NCBI RefSeq assembly: GCF_030445035.2
Contig: NC_080680.1
Span: 117,702,228 to 117,766,227, forward strand
Origin: Dasypus novemcinctus
Taxonomy: Eukaryota > Chordata > Mammalia > Cingulata > Dasypodidae
Length of the DNA: 64,000 nt
Direction of reading: 5' to 3'
In this document: in pieces, positions 39,497 to 50,480 of the stretch
How positions within the stretch are numbered: position 1 is the first letter of the stretch
How the letters are laid out: every line of letters starts with the position of its first letter
The notes under the pieces: model-generated
What the model was told of the DNA's origin: nothing
The model's input: the letters and a program-made list of their open reading frames with translations, nothing else
Database searches by the model: none
Made by a program: the position numbers and the translations under genes

Positions 39497-39780
39497 GAAC
39501 ATTGCGGTCACCCCTCGGGCTGAAGTGTGGTTTGCTGGCCTGGCAGGGGAGCGGCCGCGGTAGGCCTAATTCCGCTGCCCCCATAATAGGGTGGTTGGTC
39601 GGGCCCACCGCCACCCCTGAAGGAAGCTCGGCATGGGCGCAGAGTGCCCTCGGGTCTCCCCTTCTCGGCAGCCATGCTTCCGCGGCCGCCCCTCCTCCCA
39701 GATGGCGCCACCCGATGCCTTGTGGGGCGGCACCCTTCTTCCTTCTCCCTGCGCAGGCGCAGGGCAGAAAATTCCAGTCT

Positions 39781-39957
39781 GCCCTTTTCCCCTCCCCCGA
39801 CAGCAGCAACAGCCAGGTGTGGGCGGAAAAATCCAGCCCGCCCTTTTCCCCTCCCCCGACAGCAGCAACAGCCAGGTGTGGGCGGAAAAATCCAGCCCGC
39901 CCTTTTCCCTTCCCCCGACAGCAGCAACAGCCAGGCGTGGGCGGGAAACTCAAGTCT
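39781..39957 (+). repeat. Three tandem 59-bp units in the LTR U3
   Basis: Units start at 39781, 39840 and 39899, each beginning GCCCTTTTCC and containing CAGCAGCAACAGCCAGG and a GTGGGCGG core; the first two are nearly identical. A partial, degenerate continuation runs to about 40030. Tandem U3 repeats are typical retroviral enhancers; the GTGGGCGG core looks like a GC-box/KLF or EGR-type site, by inspection only. Confidence 0.92.
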
Positions 39958-40085
39958 GCCCTCCACCCCAGCAACAGCAGCCACCAATCCCTAAACCCTG
40001 CCCCTTCCCCCAGCAACAGCGACAGCCAATCCCTAACCACCACCCCTCCCCCGTCCAGTACCGCCCACTGACCTTTCACCGGCAA

Positions 40086-40162
40086 CCAATCAGAACAGGG
40101 CGTGGCTTCAACCAATCAGCCTTCCCCAGCCCCTATAAAACTGTTGCCTCTCCCTCAATAAA
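40086..40162 (+). promoter_or_regulatory. LTR core promoter: two CCAAT boxes, TATA box and overlapping poly(A) signal
   Basis: CCAATCAG at 40086-40093 and at 40112-40119 lie in the same orientation 26 bp apart. TATAAAA follows at 40134-40140, and AATAAA at 40157-40162. Transcription would begin near 40160-40170. The spacing fits a strong retroviral promoter; CCAATCAG is the classic NF-Y-type site. Confidence 0.85.
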
Positions 40163-40347
40163 GTTGGACTTGCGTGTTTACCTTGTCTCCGCGGTAGTTC
40201 TTCTGCCGTGCGCCCTCCAGTCCTGAGAGCCCCCGACAAGGGCCTGGCCTCCCTTGTCCCCAGTTCGTTGCCTGCTTCTCCGGGCGACCCCTTCGTCGCC
40301 GGCTTCGCCGGGCGACCCCGTCAGCCGAACCGCGCAACCCCTTGTGA

Positions 40348-40462
40348 GACCGATCCCTCGTCTGCTGCCGGACCGACCCCTCGTCCCAAGTGGGACCGAC
40401 CCCTCATCCCAAGCGGGACCGACCCCTCGTCCAGAGCTGGACCGACCCCTCGTCCGCAGCCA
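40348..40462 (+). repeat. Five tandem 23-bp units in the LTR U5
   Basis: Units start at 40348, 40371, 40394, 40417 and 40440, each of the form GACCGAyCCCTCrTC followed by eight variable bases; a sixth begins at 40463 and breaks off. A related GGGCGACCCC motif occurs twice just upstream (40282, 40309). A tandem repeat in U5/leader is unusual compared with U3 repeats. Confidence 0.93.
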
Positions 40463-40502
40463 GACCCCACCTCTACCGACCGAGCAAGCCGCCGCAGAAC
40501 AT

Positions 40503-41863
40503 GGTCTCTGTCCATAATTTGCTGGCCTTATTTCATGGTATCTACAATATTTAATACTAGATAAAGAAGTAATTTGGCTCAATATCACTGCCATAGCAAT
40601 TCAAGCTATTGTGCATTGTAAGATTCTCTGAAAGGAAAAGATACATTTCATTTTAAAAATCAGAATGATTGTCTCTCTTTCAGGAAATTATGAATGCCCT
40701 TTCTCACATATAATTTGAATAGCTTAAAAGACAATGTGTTTTCAGGTTGATGATTTAGTATTATGATGGCCCTTAAAAAATTCAACTGATTTCTTGAACA
40801 TTTTTTGTTATGAAGCATGACTTTTTAATAAAATGGCCAAGTATTTGGCTATTATACTTTTCCAGAGCCAAATTGCAGATAATTCATTTTATTTTTAAAT
40901 AAGTACATGTAATAATCACTTAAGTGACAATGAGTTAGGTCCAAATTTGAATAATGTGGAGAGAAAAATATTCACTCTATTTTCATAGGTCTCTACAAAA
41001 ATATATTTTCTTGCTTTGCTCTCTCAGTGTCCAATGTGTGTCATTGTATCCTATAGGCCCAAGAACTGAGCCTCATATTTCTTCTATTACCAAAGCTACT
41101 CTCACTTCTCGTAGTTCATGAATGTTCTCCAAATGCTTGTTCATCCTACCCTTGAACACTGTCATGTTGTAGAGAAACCGAAGATTCTATTTGCTTTAAT
41201 ACAATATATGGATTTGGGTGAGCTAGTTCTTCTTGAATCAAAGTGCATCATTAGAAATAATCCCTGAGTGTGAATTCTAATTTTTACATAGACTTAGGCT
41301 CTATGGGGAGGCCAATAATTGGAATTTTTACTAATTGAAGAATTTCCTGGAATATACCTCAAAAGGACCAAGATTCCCTCTTGAATGTGAGTAGTTGAGA
41401 TACACTATGGAGAAGTATCTATGATTAGCTTTTCTCATTGGTTATAATATTACATTGCTTCAGTGTTTCAGACATCTTTTGAATAAATTAAAAAAAAAAA
41501 GAGGTTTAGTAACATTGGACACAGCATTAATCTCAAGAGTAATGTCAGTAATTCTTTGGTTTTTAAAGCATATGGTGTTCTCTAAATTCTAATTTGATTT
41601 TCTATTAATATCATTGACTTGGTTTTCATGACATACCTACCAGGACATCCAACAAAATATATGTACCTTCCTTGTGTTACTTTGGGTGTATATGTTTTAA
41701 TTTTAAGTGTTTTACTATTTAAAACTATCAAAGTAACATATGTACATTGTTACAAGACAACATTTCCCTACTTCACTCCTTCTAATATCTTGCTTTATAT
41801 ACCAGTCAACCACTTCCAACTCTTCTACTTTTTTCTTGTGGTGGTTACCACTAACTTTCTATT
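40503..41863. other. Unassigned AT-rich sequence
   Basis: About 1.36 kb. No gene or repeat recognised. It is the continuation of the sequence interrupted by the solo LTR. Confidence 0.4.
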
Positions 41864-42080
41864 CAGTCCAATAGAACACTCTGTGATGATAGGCATGTTC
41901 TGTATTTGCTCTTTCTAATATGGTAACCACTTAGTCCCATGTGACTATGTAACTGTCGAACACCTAAAACATGACTAGGGTCACTGAAGATATGGAATTT
42001 TAATTTAATCCCATTTTATTTAATTTAAATGTAAATTGTCACATAATGGCTGGTGGTTATTGTATTGTACAGTATAGCTC
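41864..42080 (+). mobile_element. hAT-type (MER/Charlie-like) non-autonomous DNA transposon
   Basis: About 217 bp. Starts CAGTCCAATAGAAC and ends TATTGTACAGTATA, an imperfect inverted terminal pair (TCCAATA against TATTGTA). Internal landmarks are 'TCTGTGATGAT', 'AATATGGTAACCACTTAGTC', 'ATGTGACTATGTAAC' and an AT-rich middle, as in a common mammalian hAT-Charlie MITE. The exact family name is not certain. No clear 8-bp target duplication found. Confidence 0.7.
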
Positions 42081-43140
42081 TACATAATCTGTTTTGACTA
42101 TTTTCCTGGTTTATTAATTTTAGTTATTTTTATTGCCATGATTTATTAGGTTTCATTTGTAGGCATCTTCCCCTCAGTTTGCCCAATAGCATTTAAAAAA
42201 CTGTTAATTATTATTTATAAGTTTAAAATAATATAGCAATTCTTTACGTCCTTCTTTCAACAACTATAAACAGAACTTGTGATGTGTATTAACTCTTGCC
42301 TTTTAATTCTCTTGTACTTTTAATAATTTCCTCTGTAATCATAATTCATGCTTCTGTTTCATGTTTACTGTTTTAAATGTAGTTTGTACAAGTTGAAAAT
42401 CTGTAAACAATAATAAGAATATTGTGACCAATGAGTCACAATATATTTTATATATATTAGTATATAAAATGGGATTTATATACTACAAATCCCAGTCATC
42501 ATTGTGTTTATATCTTCTTTCTTGTACTGCTTTAAGATTCTTTTTTTTCTGGAATTTTTATATCAATATTTTTCTGGAACTATTTAAACTTACTATGAAT
42601 TTTATTTTCCCCCACCTTCTTCATTTAATCAAATATTCTATAGTATTTTTGTTTTGGAAACCTCCCTTCAATAGCCTCCTGCTCTCCAGCTTCAGCCTCT
42701 TGTTCTCTAGATGTGCTCAAGTGCTGTTAACTTGGCCCTTCCATTCTCTGTTTTCCAGTCATTTATGCTGCTTTCTGTATCCCAGGTTTCTACTTTATGT
42801 TCTTCATAATTTTGAGTGATTTATCATCAACTCACTTCCCAAGAAAGAATGAGTATATATTGCCATAGGTAAACTTTGAGTCACTGCATATTTTAGTATG
42901 CCTTTGTTTTGCTCTAACACTTCACTGCAAATTAGACTTGATATGGAATTTTGGGATGAACATAATTTGTCCTGAGAACATTGAACACGTTGACTGATTC
43001 TAGTCTTATCTGCTTGTAGTTTTGAGAATTCTAGTGTCATGTGTATACTCATTTCCTTGTAAGTGACATGCTTGTTGGATTTGGAAACTTTCAACATCTA
43101 TTTTTTAATATTTGGTTTTGCTTTAGACATTTGACTTTAT
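42081..43140. other. Unassigned AT-rich sequence
   Basis: About 1 kb. A 131-codon plus-strand frame at 42424-42819 encodes a Phe/Leu/Ser-rich hydrophobic run, as expected from T-rich DNA, with no initiation context or family resemblance; not called as a gene. Confidence 0.4.
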
Positions 43141-43142
43141 AT

Positions 43143-43985
43143 TAGACATTAATCTCTGGGTTGTTTTTTTAAATATATTTTTATTACAGAAGTTGTAAAC
43201 TTATAAAACAATCATGCACATGTGTAGAATTCTTATACAACAACCCTTCACCGATACAACACATTGGTATGGAACATTTGTTACAGATTATGAGATAATA
43301 TCAGGCTATTACTACTAACTATGACCCATAGCATACATTTAGCATAATTTTTCCATAGCCCCTATTACTAACAGAGTACATTTTTGGCATTGATTCAAGA
43401 ATATTAGAGTATTGCTATTAACTATAGTCCATAGGTTACATGAATTGTATTTTCCCCATGTTTCTCCACATTCCCACCATCCTGCAATACTGGCATGCAT
43501 CCATTCTAGTTCACAGAAGAACATTCTTGCATTTATACTATTAACCACAGTTGTTATCCACCTCTGGGTTCACTGTGTTATTCAGTCCCTAGATTATTCT
43601 CTAGCTTTCTTTCAACTGACATTTACATCCGTAGACAACAATTCCATGTCTAAACCAGCTGCTACTCACTATGATGTGTTAGCATCAAATCTATCCATTT
43701 CCAGACTTTTACAGTCAAGTTAATGAAAACTTCTACATACATTAAGAATCAGTACTCCTTCACAGTCTTCCTCTCATCTTCTAATATTGTATATACTCTA
43801 GGTTTTAACTGCATGTGTTTATTGTTTGTATTTAGTTCATATTAGTAAGACCATGCAATATTTGTCCTTTTGTGTCTGGCTTATTTCCTTTAGTATAACG
43901 TCTTCAAGTTTCATCCATGTTATCATATGTGCCCCAATTTCATTTCATTTTACTGGGTTAAGTTTTTATTTCTTTGCATTTGTTA
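43143..43985 (-). mobile_element. L1 3' end with the C terminus of ORF2 (antisense)
   Basis: Starts with a T-run and AT-rich tail (43165-43185). Then antisense 3' UTR text ('CATTGGTATGGAACATTTGTTAC', 43262) and the complement of the ORF2 C-terminal 'region near ATGCAATATTTGTCCTTTTGTG' (43852-43880) and 'TTCATCCATGTTATCATATG'. Diverged and truncated. The frame 43412-43723 on the plus strand is a shadow. Confidence 0.8.
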
Positions 43986-46864
43986 GATTTTTGTTCCCTT
44001 TGTTTGTAATTTCTTCCAAACTCAAGTGAAAGACCCCTGCTTTTTAAATAATACATGCTACCTTAAACCAAGCCCATGGGTCTTATCTTCCCTTGAACTT
44101 CTGGAGACAAGTTGTGGTTTCTATTTGGACACCTCATGCAGATTAATGTGAAACTCACCCTGTGACATATATATATTTCCGAATAGAGCAGCCCCTCTAA
44201 AACTCTGGTTCAATAATGAAATGAAATTTTTTAGATGATTCCACTTAATAACTATGCACTCCAAAGAAAGTTAAATTGTATCTAACATGACCATACAGTT
44301 TAATTGACTTACTAATTATGTAGTCTATACTCTTTTTAGGGGTAGCACGCTCTGAGGTGTGGTGATGCCTCATATACAGCATATGAACATAGAAATAAAA
44401 AGTATTTAAATTGTTTTCAAACTGCAATAATATAATCTCAATTTTTCAGACTTTACCAAGTCCCAAGCAATCTTTCTTTCTTACATTACATTGAAATTTC
44501 TATCAATTTATTCAAAATCATTCATGGAAATCCAAGAAGATGCTCAAAATTAGTTCTCATGGTAATTAATGCCAATATTTTCTTTTTCTCATGTTTCAGC
44601 CTGGTGAAGGGTTAGCTTCTGTTATCACCAAGTCCAATGTGGAAATCCACTGTCGATACTCATCAGTGATTATACAAAAGATGTGTGTTCTTTCTTAACT
44701 CTTTTTTGTTGTTGTTGTGGTGTCCTTACCTTAGGACACAACCATATTTTCTTGGAGTAAGACTTAAGAGAATCCATCTCAAGTTTCAGTGCAGAAAAGG
44801 TCAGTAAAGAACAACCACATCATCTTTCTCCCTAAGCTATTATGTCAAAATTTTTAAACTGAGTTTAAAGTTCTTTGGGTAATTTCAAACTTTTAATATG
44901 ATATTTTTCTTTGCCTATGGTAATTTATTCCAGATATTTCTTCTGATCTCATTATCAGCTCACAACTGTTTCAAAAGTGAAATGCTTTTCTAGATTTGTC
45001 TCTTTTGATTTTCGTGTTTGTCAATAGAATTTTCATAAAGCAAAAATTCCATTGGGAAGGGAAACATGCATGACTATAGCCTGATAATATAGCTAAATTT
45101 GAAGTTGCTCAAAACAAAATAATGGTGACATCTAGTTCTTTAATTGCACCTCGATGATTTTAAGCCTTTCTTTCCTCCTAGGGTTCAGATTTTCATTGGA
45201 TTCATCATATCCAATATCTTATAAATCTTATTTTTTATCTTGAAATTCTTCATAAAAGGCATAAAGTTAGTTATCACTTCTGAGAAGTTATATTTTCCTT
45301 AAATTCTTAGTTTCCAGTTTCTTTTGAAAGGATATTTTAAAACAAGAAGCATAACTTCATTTGAGATTGTGTCTTGAATTTTAAAAATGTTTATCCAAAC
45401 GAGTTTCTTTCTATTCATGCACATGTCACTAGAAATCATCACATTTCTGTTCTTTTTATTGATCATGCTTTTTTTTTTCAGGTTTCATCTGATGGCAGAT
45501 AGGGCCTGGGTTTTCACCCTTTCATTACATTGCCTAGGTTTTCCTCAAATATGTATCCCTTGTGGTTAATTAACTTTGAATTATGTTTGAATCTCTTTCC
45601 ATGTGCATTTTACTGGTGGAACTTCTTTCCTGTAGAAAGTGTCTATTGGGAAACAAGTACTGATTTCAGAATAAAACATCAAAATTCATTAAAATGTATG
45701 ATTTGTCTTAAGAGCAATTACAGCATGGTACACTCAAACAAATTTCCCTATTGTATTTCAATTTTTCTTTCTCTAGACAGTTGGTGGCAAAAAATGATTA
45801 AGAAACATACAAATATTCTGCCAGATTCTTAAGGCATTCAAAAAGTATTGTTTCCATTGTAGAATGAAAACAACAACAACACACACAGGATAGTAATTTC
45901 ACCAGAAGTTTTGAAAGATGTGATTTTATCTATTTAGCTATTTTCACCTTTGCATCTAAAAATAAACAAATTGATAATAATTAGCTGATGACAAATAGCT
46001 AAGAATTATTTTCTAGAGCACTTTCTAAAAATGAATGTTTTACATAGAAATACTTGAAAGAAAATCTAACCTGTGCAGATGCAAGTATGTGTGTGTGAGT
46101 ATGTGGTTGCATGCAAATGTGTAGACTGAAGATAAATAATAGGTCAAAACTGAACCCATGTCTCTCTTCTCCATCAGTTATTGCTACCCCCAACATATTC
46201 TGATATGATAACTCTTCAGAATAGCATGATCAAGTCACAACTGTAGTGAATCATAGATGCGAATGTATCATGTCCCTCAGGTATATCTGGCAGCAAGAGG
46301 CTTGAGAGATAGTCTTCCAGCGGATAAACAATTTTTAAGTGTGGAGAAACAGTATGATGATAGAAAACAACCTTCAAATTAGTTGGGGCAGCAAGTTGGT
46401 TGTCCTTAATTAAGGGAATTTCAGAATATCAAGTTGTAGGGTAGTCCTACAGCCATTGCAGAAGTCGAGCCTGAGAAATTTATTGCTGGGATAAAAGAAC
46501 TGCTTTGATTACTGGGGATTTTTAAAATATACATGGACTCATGCCTACACATAATGGTGCCATTGAAAAATTATGTCAGCAAAATTATTCCATCCACATT
46601 CACCTTCTACATTCTCAATATGCGCCTCCTTTTGGAATATGTCTGAATGACTTTTTATCTCTCATTTTTCTCTTGAACAGTGGATGATCTACAAGGTAAG
46701 GTGTCTGATCTCATCTAGGCCCTAATGAAATATCTTAAAATGGTAAAGAAGTAAAAAATGTACTTCCTCAATTTTTTGTTTGTTTTTATTCCTAGAACTA
46801 CCAAGACAAAATGACCATAGGCCAAATACATGACTATTTTATAATTTATTTTCATTTAAAAATT
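43986..46864. other. Unassigned AT-rich sequence
   Basis: About 2.9 kb. No gene or specific repeat recognised, only a short (GT)-rich run near 46085-46110 and a CAACAACAACACACAC run near 45870. A 100-codon frame at 45530-45832 has no supporting feature. Confidence 0.4.
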
Positions 46865-47265
46865 CAGCTCAAATGACACAAAGGTGGTGTCCACCAGAGG
46901 TTCTGAGGGGAGGGAAGGAAGGAGAAGAATACGTGTAACAGGGGAGCATTGTTGGGACACTGGAATTGTCCTGCATGACACTACAATGACATTTTCAGGC
47001 CATTATACATCTTCTCATAACCTATAAAATGGTGTGGTGTGATGTGTGAACTATAATGTAAACTATAGCCCATGGTAAGTGGCAATGCCTCAATATGTGT
47101 TCATCAATTGTAGCAAATATACCACACTTATGAAAGATGTTGTTTAAGTGGGAAAGTGTGTGAGGCAGAAGGTGTGGGGCATATGGGAATCCCCTATTTC
47201 TTATGTAACATTTTTGTCATCTAAAACTTCTTTAAAAATAAAAATAAAAAAACATAAAAAAATTC
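46865..47265 (+). mobile_element. L1 3' end
   Basis: An older relative of the 3' end at 33000-33200: same order of 'GGACACTGGAATTGTCCTG', 'GGTAAGTGGCAATGCC...', 'TCATCAATTGTAGCAAATATACC', 'GGGAATCCCCTATTTCTTATGTAACATTTTTGTCAT' (split here by divergence), and an A-rich tail at 47234-47262. Confidence 0.7.
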
Positions 47266-47339
47266 AGCTTAAAAGCTACAAACAAACATGTATTATAGTT
47301 TCAACCACATATTTGACAATCTCCCATGTTTAACTTATG

Positions 47340-48665
47340 AACTAGGCCTAAAGCTGCAGTAAATCTAAGGGTTATCTCCTGGGAGCCTCCATGTTGCCCA
47401 AATGTGGCCACTCTCTAAGCCAAACTCAGCATATAAATTCATTACCTTCCCCCCAATATGGGACATAACTCCCGGGGATGACCCTCCCTGGTACCAAGGG
47501 ATTACTACCAATCACTAACTAGTGATGCAACTAGAAAGAGACCTTGAATAAATGGGTCAACTCAGACCAGCAGAATATCTCAGCCTACATGTAGGATCAT
47601 GTAGGCTATTAAAAACTACTTTTTGACCTTGAATAAAAGGAGCAAAGACAAATGAGTTTATATGGCTAAGAGTCTTCAAAAAAGAATCAAGAGGTCATCA
47701 GAGGGGTCGCACTTACACACACCTCAGCAAGATCCCAGAGACAGCCAAAGTAGATACAACTCCAGGTACTGGTGCTCCTGTGGGCTACGGAGACCCACAG
47801 GTTCTATGGTCATGTCAGATGGCTCTGGAGTTCAGTGCCATGTTAGTAGGCCCTACTTTGGAATTTGTGTTCCTGAGTGTGATGAAGTTGGACTCAGATG
47901 TGACCTTTCTACACATGCCTCTTCTGTCACTTTTACTGAACGTGTAATTGGCATTAGGGTTGGTGTATACTCAGGAAACTTGAATCTCTGAACTGTCCAT
48001 ATGCTGGTTGGGCCCTGAGCCTCAGCAGAGTTGCAGCTCCTACTCTTTGGTTCATTGTGCTTACCCAGGTCAGCTAATAGGGAGGTGAAGATGGTCAACC
48101 ACTACACCAGGGAACCGAGAATGCCTACAACTGAAGCAGGAGAATTGCATCCATCATCCATGTGAAATCTAAGCCCCCTCTCAATATACAGGTGGAGTGG
48201 ACATCACCATCCCAGGGTCCACAGGATGGAGGAATAAAATATAGATTAGAGTGGACTTACCAATATTCTACTATAGAACTATTGTGACCAGTAATAGAAG
48301 AAATCGCAGCATTGATGTGGAGAAAGTGGTCATGGTAGTTGCTGAGGGCAGGGAGAGGGAAGAAGAGATGTGATGTGGAGACATTTTTGGGACTTGGAGT
48401 TGTCCTAAATGATATTGCAGGGACAGATACTGGACATTATATATCCTGCCATAACCCACTGAATGTACTGGGGGAGAGTGTCAACTACAGGGTAAACTAT
48501 TATCCATGTGGTGCAGCAGTGTGCCAAAATGTATTCACCAAATGCAATGAATGTGTCACAATGATGAAAGAGGTTGTTAATGTGGGAGGAATGGGGTGTG
48601 GGGGTGGGGGGTATCTGGGAACCTCATATTTTTTAATGTAACATTTTTTGTGATCTATGTATCTT
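47340..48665 (+). mobile_element. 5'-truncated L1 3' UTR (long-UTR subfamily)
   Basis: Collinear with 31905-33200. It starts 'TCTCCTGGGAGCCTCCATGTTGCCC', contains 'ACATAACTCCCGGGGATGA' (47463), the 'GACAGCCAAAGTAGATACAA' and 'TGGAGTTCAGTGCCATG' segments, then the G-rich block (48580-48620) and 3' end. Frames at 47662-47991 and 48339-48641 (109 and 100 codons) are chance frames in this UTR; similar frames appear in the other copies because the sequence is shared. Confidence 0.82.
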
Positions 48666-48780
48666 CAAAACACAAATAAATGATGGTGGTGGGGGGTGGG
48701 GAGTGGGGTGTATGGGAACCTCTTATATTTTTTAATGTAATGTTTTGTGTGATCTATTGATTTTAAAAAAGATAAGAAAA
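48590..48780 (+). repeat. Local duplication of the L1 3' end
   Basis: The G-rich block plus 'GGGAACCTCATATTTTTTAATGTAA...GTGATCTA' (48595-48658) occurs again, diverged, at 48684-48760, followed by another A-rich tail. So the last roughly 90 bases of the L1 are present in tandem. Confidence 0.75.
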
Positions 48781-49079
48781 AAGAAAAGAAAAGAAAAACT
48801 CAACATGCATACATACCCACAGTAAAACAAAGACCAACTGAAAAAGTCTGCCTTATTTAGTCCTAAATAAAAAAACAAAATGTGCAATGAAGTCTTGAGA
48901 CACATGGCTTAGGAATGCTGTATGAATAACAAGAGGATATTTGTTGCCCCATTTACCTCTCCCTCTTCCCTAGGAAGGCAGTCATCTCCCTTCTCCCCAT
49001 CTCTTCCTTTTCACTGATGCAGCATATTTAATTAGGGAAAATAGAATGCTCACTTGATCAAATTACTTAACCACTACCA
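48781..49079. other. Unassigned sequence between L1 pieces
   Basis: About 300 bp with A-rich beginning (48775-48800) and pyrimidine-rich middle (48950-49010). Nothing recognised. Confidence 0.4.
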
Positions 49080-49545
49080 CATCAACAACACCTTGCACTG
49101 GTGTGGAATATTTGTTACTACTGCATAATAGCACTTTTTAAATAATTGTACTTTTTTTTTTAACAGCAGCTACCTTTGTTCCAATTGATGGAAGATTATT
49201 AAAAGTCTTATCTATTGTCCATTATTTACATTAGCTTTATTTTCCCCATGTACCACTCTATATTACCACCTTGAATTTTTATCATGTATTTGCCATAATT
49301 CATGAAAGAACATTCTTGTGTTTGTATTGTTCTTGTACTATTAACTATGGTCTATCATCTACAAAAGAGTTTGCTGTGTTGTACAGTCCCGTTTATTTTT
49401 AAATTTTTATTCTAGTAATACATACATCCTAATATTTCTTCTTTTAGCCATATTCACCTACACAGCTCAGTGCTGTAGATGCATTCACAATAATGTGCTA
49501 CCATCACCACCATCCAGTTCCAAACTTTGTTCCCTTTTATATCAT
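49080..49545 (-). mobile_element. Antisense L1 3' UTR fragment
   Basis: Same family as 43250-43560 and 8330-8705: 'ACACCTTGCACTGGTGTGGAATATTTGTTAC' (split here by divergence), 'CATTCTTGTGTTTGTATTG', 'GTTGTACAGTCCCGT', 'TAATACATACATCC', 'TGCTACCATCACC'. Diverged, no frame. Confidence 0.65.
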
Positions 49546-49549
49546 TAGT

Positions 49550-50480
49550 TCTATTAATTCAAATGTATTGAGTCTTACTATATGCAAGGGAAATGTTGAA
49601 TATAGCATGTTGAACAGAAATGAAAAGATCTCTATCATAAGGAAGTCTATGTTCTCTTAGCAAAACAGATTTAACAAGTAAAACTACACAAAAAAGTTCA
49701 GTATATGCTATAAAGAAAAATAGGAGGGTCGTCTGTGAAAGAAAGAATATTGAATAGTATGCTTACTTCTGATTCAGATTTCAGAGGAAGTTTTAGAGAG
49801 AAGAAAGTATGTAAATTGAAACCTGAAGACTGAGGAGAAGACAGGCATGAAATCTTTCAGAGAACATGCTAAGTAGAGGGATATGCAGATCTAAACTTCA
49901 GAGGTTGGGAGGGATTTGACACATATGAGAAAATGAAAGAAATTTGGAAGGTAGATAACCAGGAATGTTGCATGAAAGGATTTTGGAAAGGCAGTCAGAC
50001 ACATAGACCCCTGTATAATGTGTGCAAAAGTTTGAGCATTTTTTTCTGAGTACAATAGGGAGTGATTGAAACATTTTACACAGGTGAATAAAATGATTAG
50101 ATTCACAAATCTGATGTGTTTCTCTGTGAAAATCAATTATAGTGGTCCAAGTAAGAGGTGGCAATAATTTGGATGAATATGGCATAGAATATATGAAAAG
50201 GAGTAGAAATAGTTGTTATATTTAGCAGATGGAATCACATAACAGGTTGATAAATTGGATATGGGAGACCAAAAGTAGATTAGTAATTGGTAAAGATTAC
50301 TTACATGTCTGTTTTGAGAAACTGAATATATTGAGGTACCATTAAAAGACAGAAATATGAAAGAAGGGTTTATGGAGATGATGGAGAGGATCATGGGTCC
50401 AAGATGGTCATGTGAGTTTTAGATATTTAATGAGAATATGATTGTGATTTATTGTCACTGGTAGTTCTGTCTCCTATGCT
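49550..50480 (-). mobile_element. Ancient LINE (L2/L3-like), antisense, strongly diverged
   Basis: The text follows, loosely, the long mammalian repeat that starts with 'TATTGAGTCTTACTATATG' and passes 'GGAAGTCTATGTTCTCTTAG', 'CCTGAAGACTGAGGAGAAG', 'ATAGGGAGTGATTGAAACATTTT', 'GAATAAAATGATTAGATTCAC', 'CAATAATTTGGATGAATATGG'. The ordering is right but identity is low. Family call is tentative. Confidence 0.45.

Larger units (their letters stand above)
39503..40496 (+). mobile_element. GC-rich solo LTR of an endogenous retrovirus, 6-bp target duplication
   Basis: A 994-bp GC- and CpG-rich block in AT-rich DNA starts TGCGG and ends CCGCA, a perfect 5-bp inverted pair. The 6-bp sequence GAACAT flanks it on both sides (39497-39502, 40497-40502). 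In order it holds: U3 with tandem 59-bp repeats, two CCAAT boxes, TATAAAA (40134-40140), AATAAA (40157-40162), and a long U5 with 23-bp repeats. With the poly(A) signal only about 20 bp after the TATA box, R must be very short. A 6-bp duplication is usual for class II (beta/alpha-like) retroviruses, versus 4 for gamma and 5 for ERVL. No gag/pol/env is attached, so it is a solo LTR made by recombination. Orientation follows the promoter and poly(A) order. High CpG and a perfect duplication suggest youth. Confidence 0.92.

Noticed and set aside
39503..40496. Host CpG-island promoter of a gene
   Set aside because: Terminal inverted pair, 6-bp target duplication and LTR promoter/poly(A) order explain it; no exon follows.
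39474..40594. Several long overlapping open frames (up to 213 codons) on both strands
   Set aside because: They lie inside the GC-rich solo LTR, where stop codons are rare. They overlap on both strands, repeat with the 59- and 23-bp units, and show no domain.
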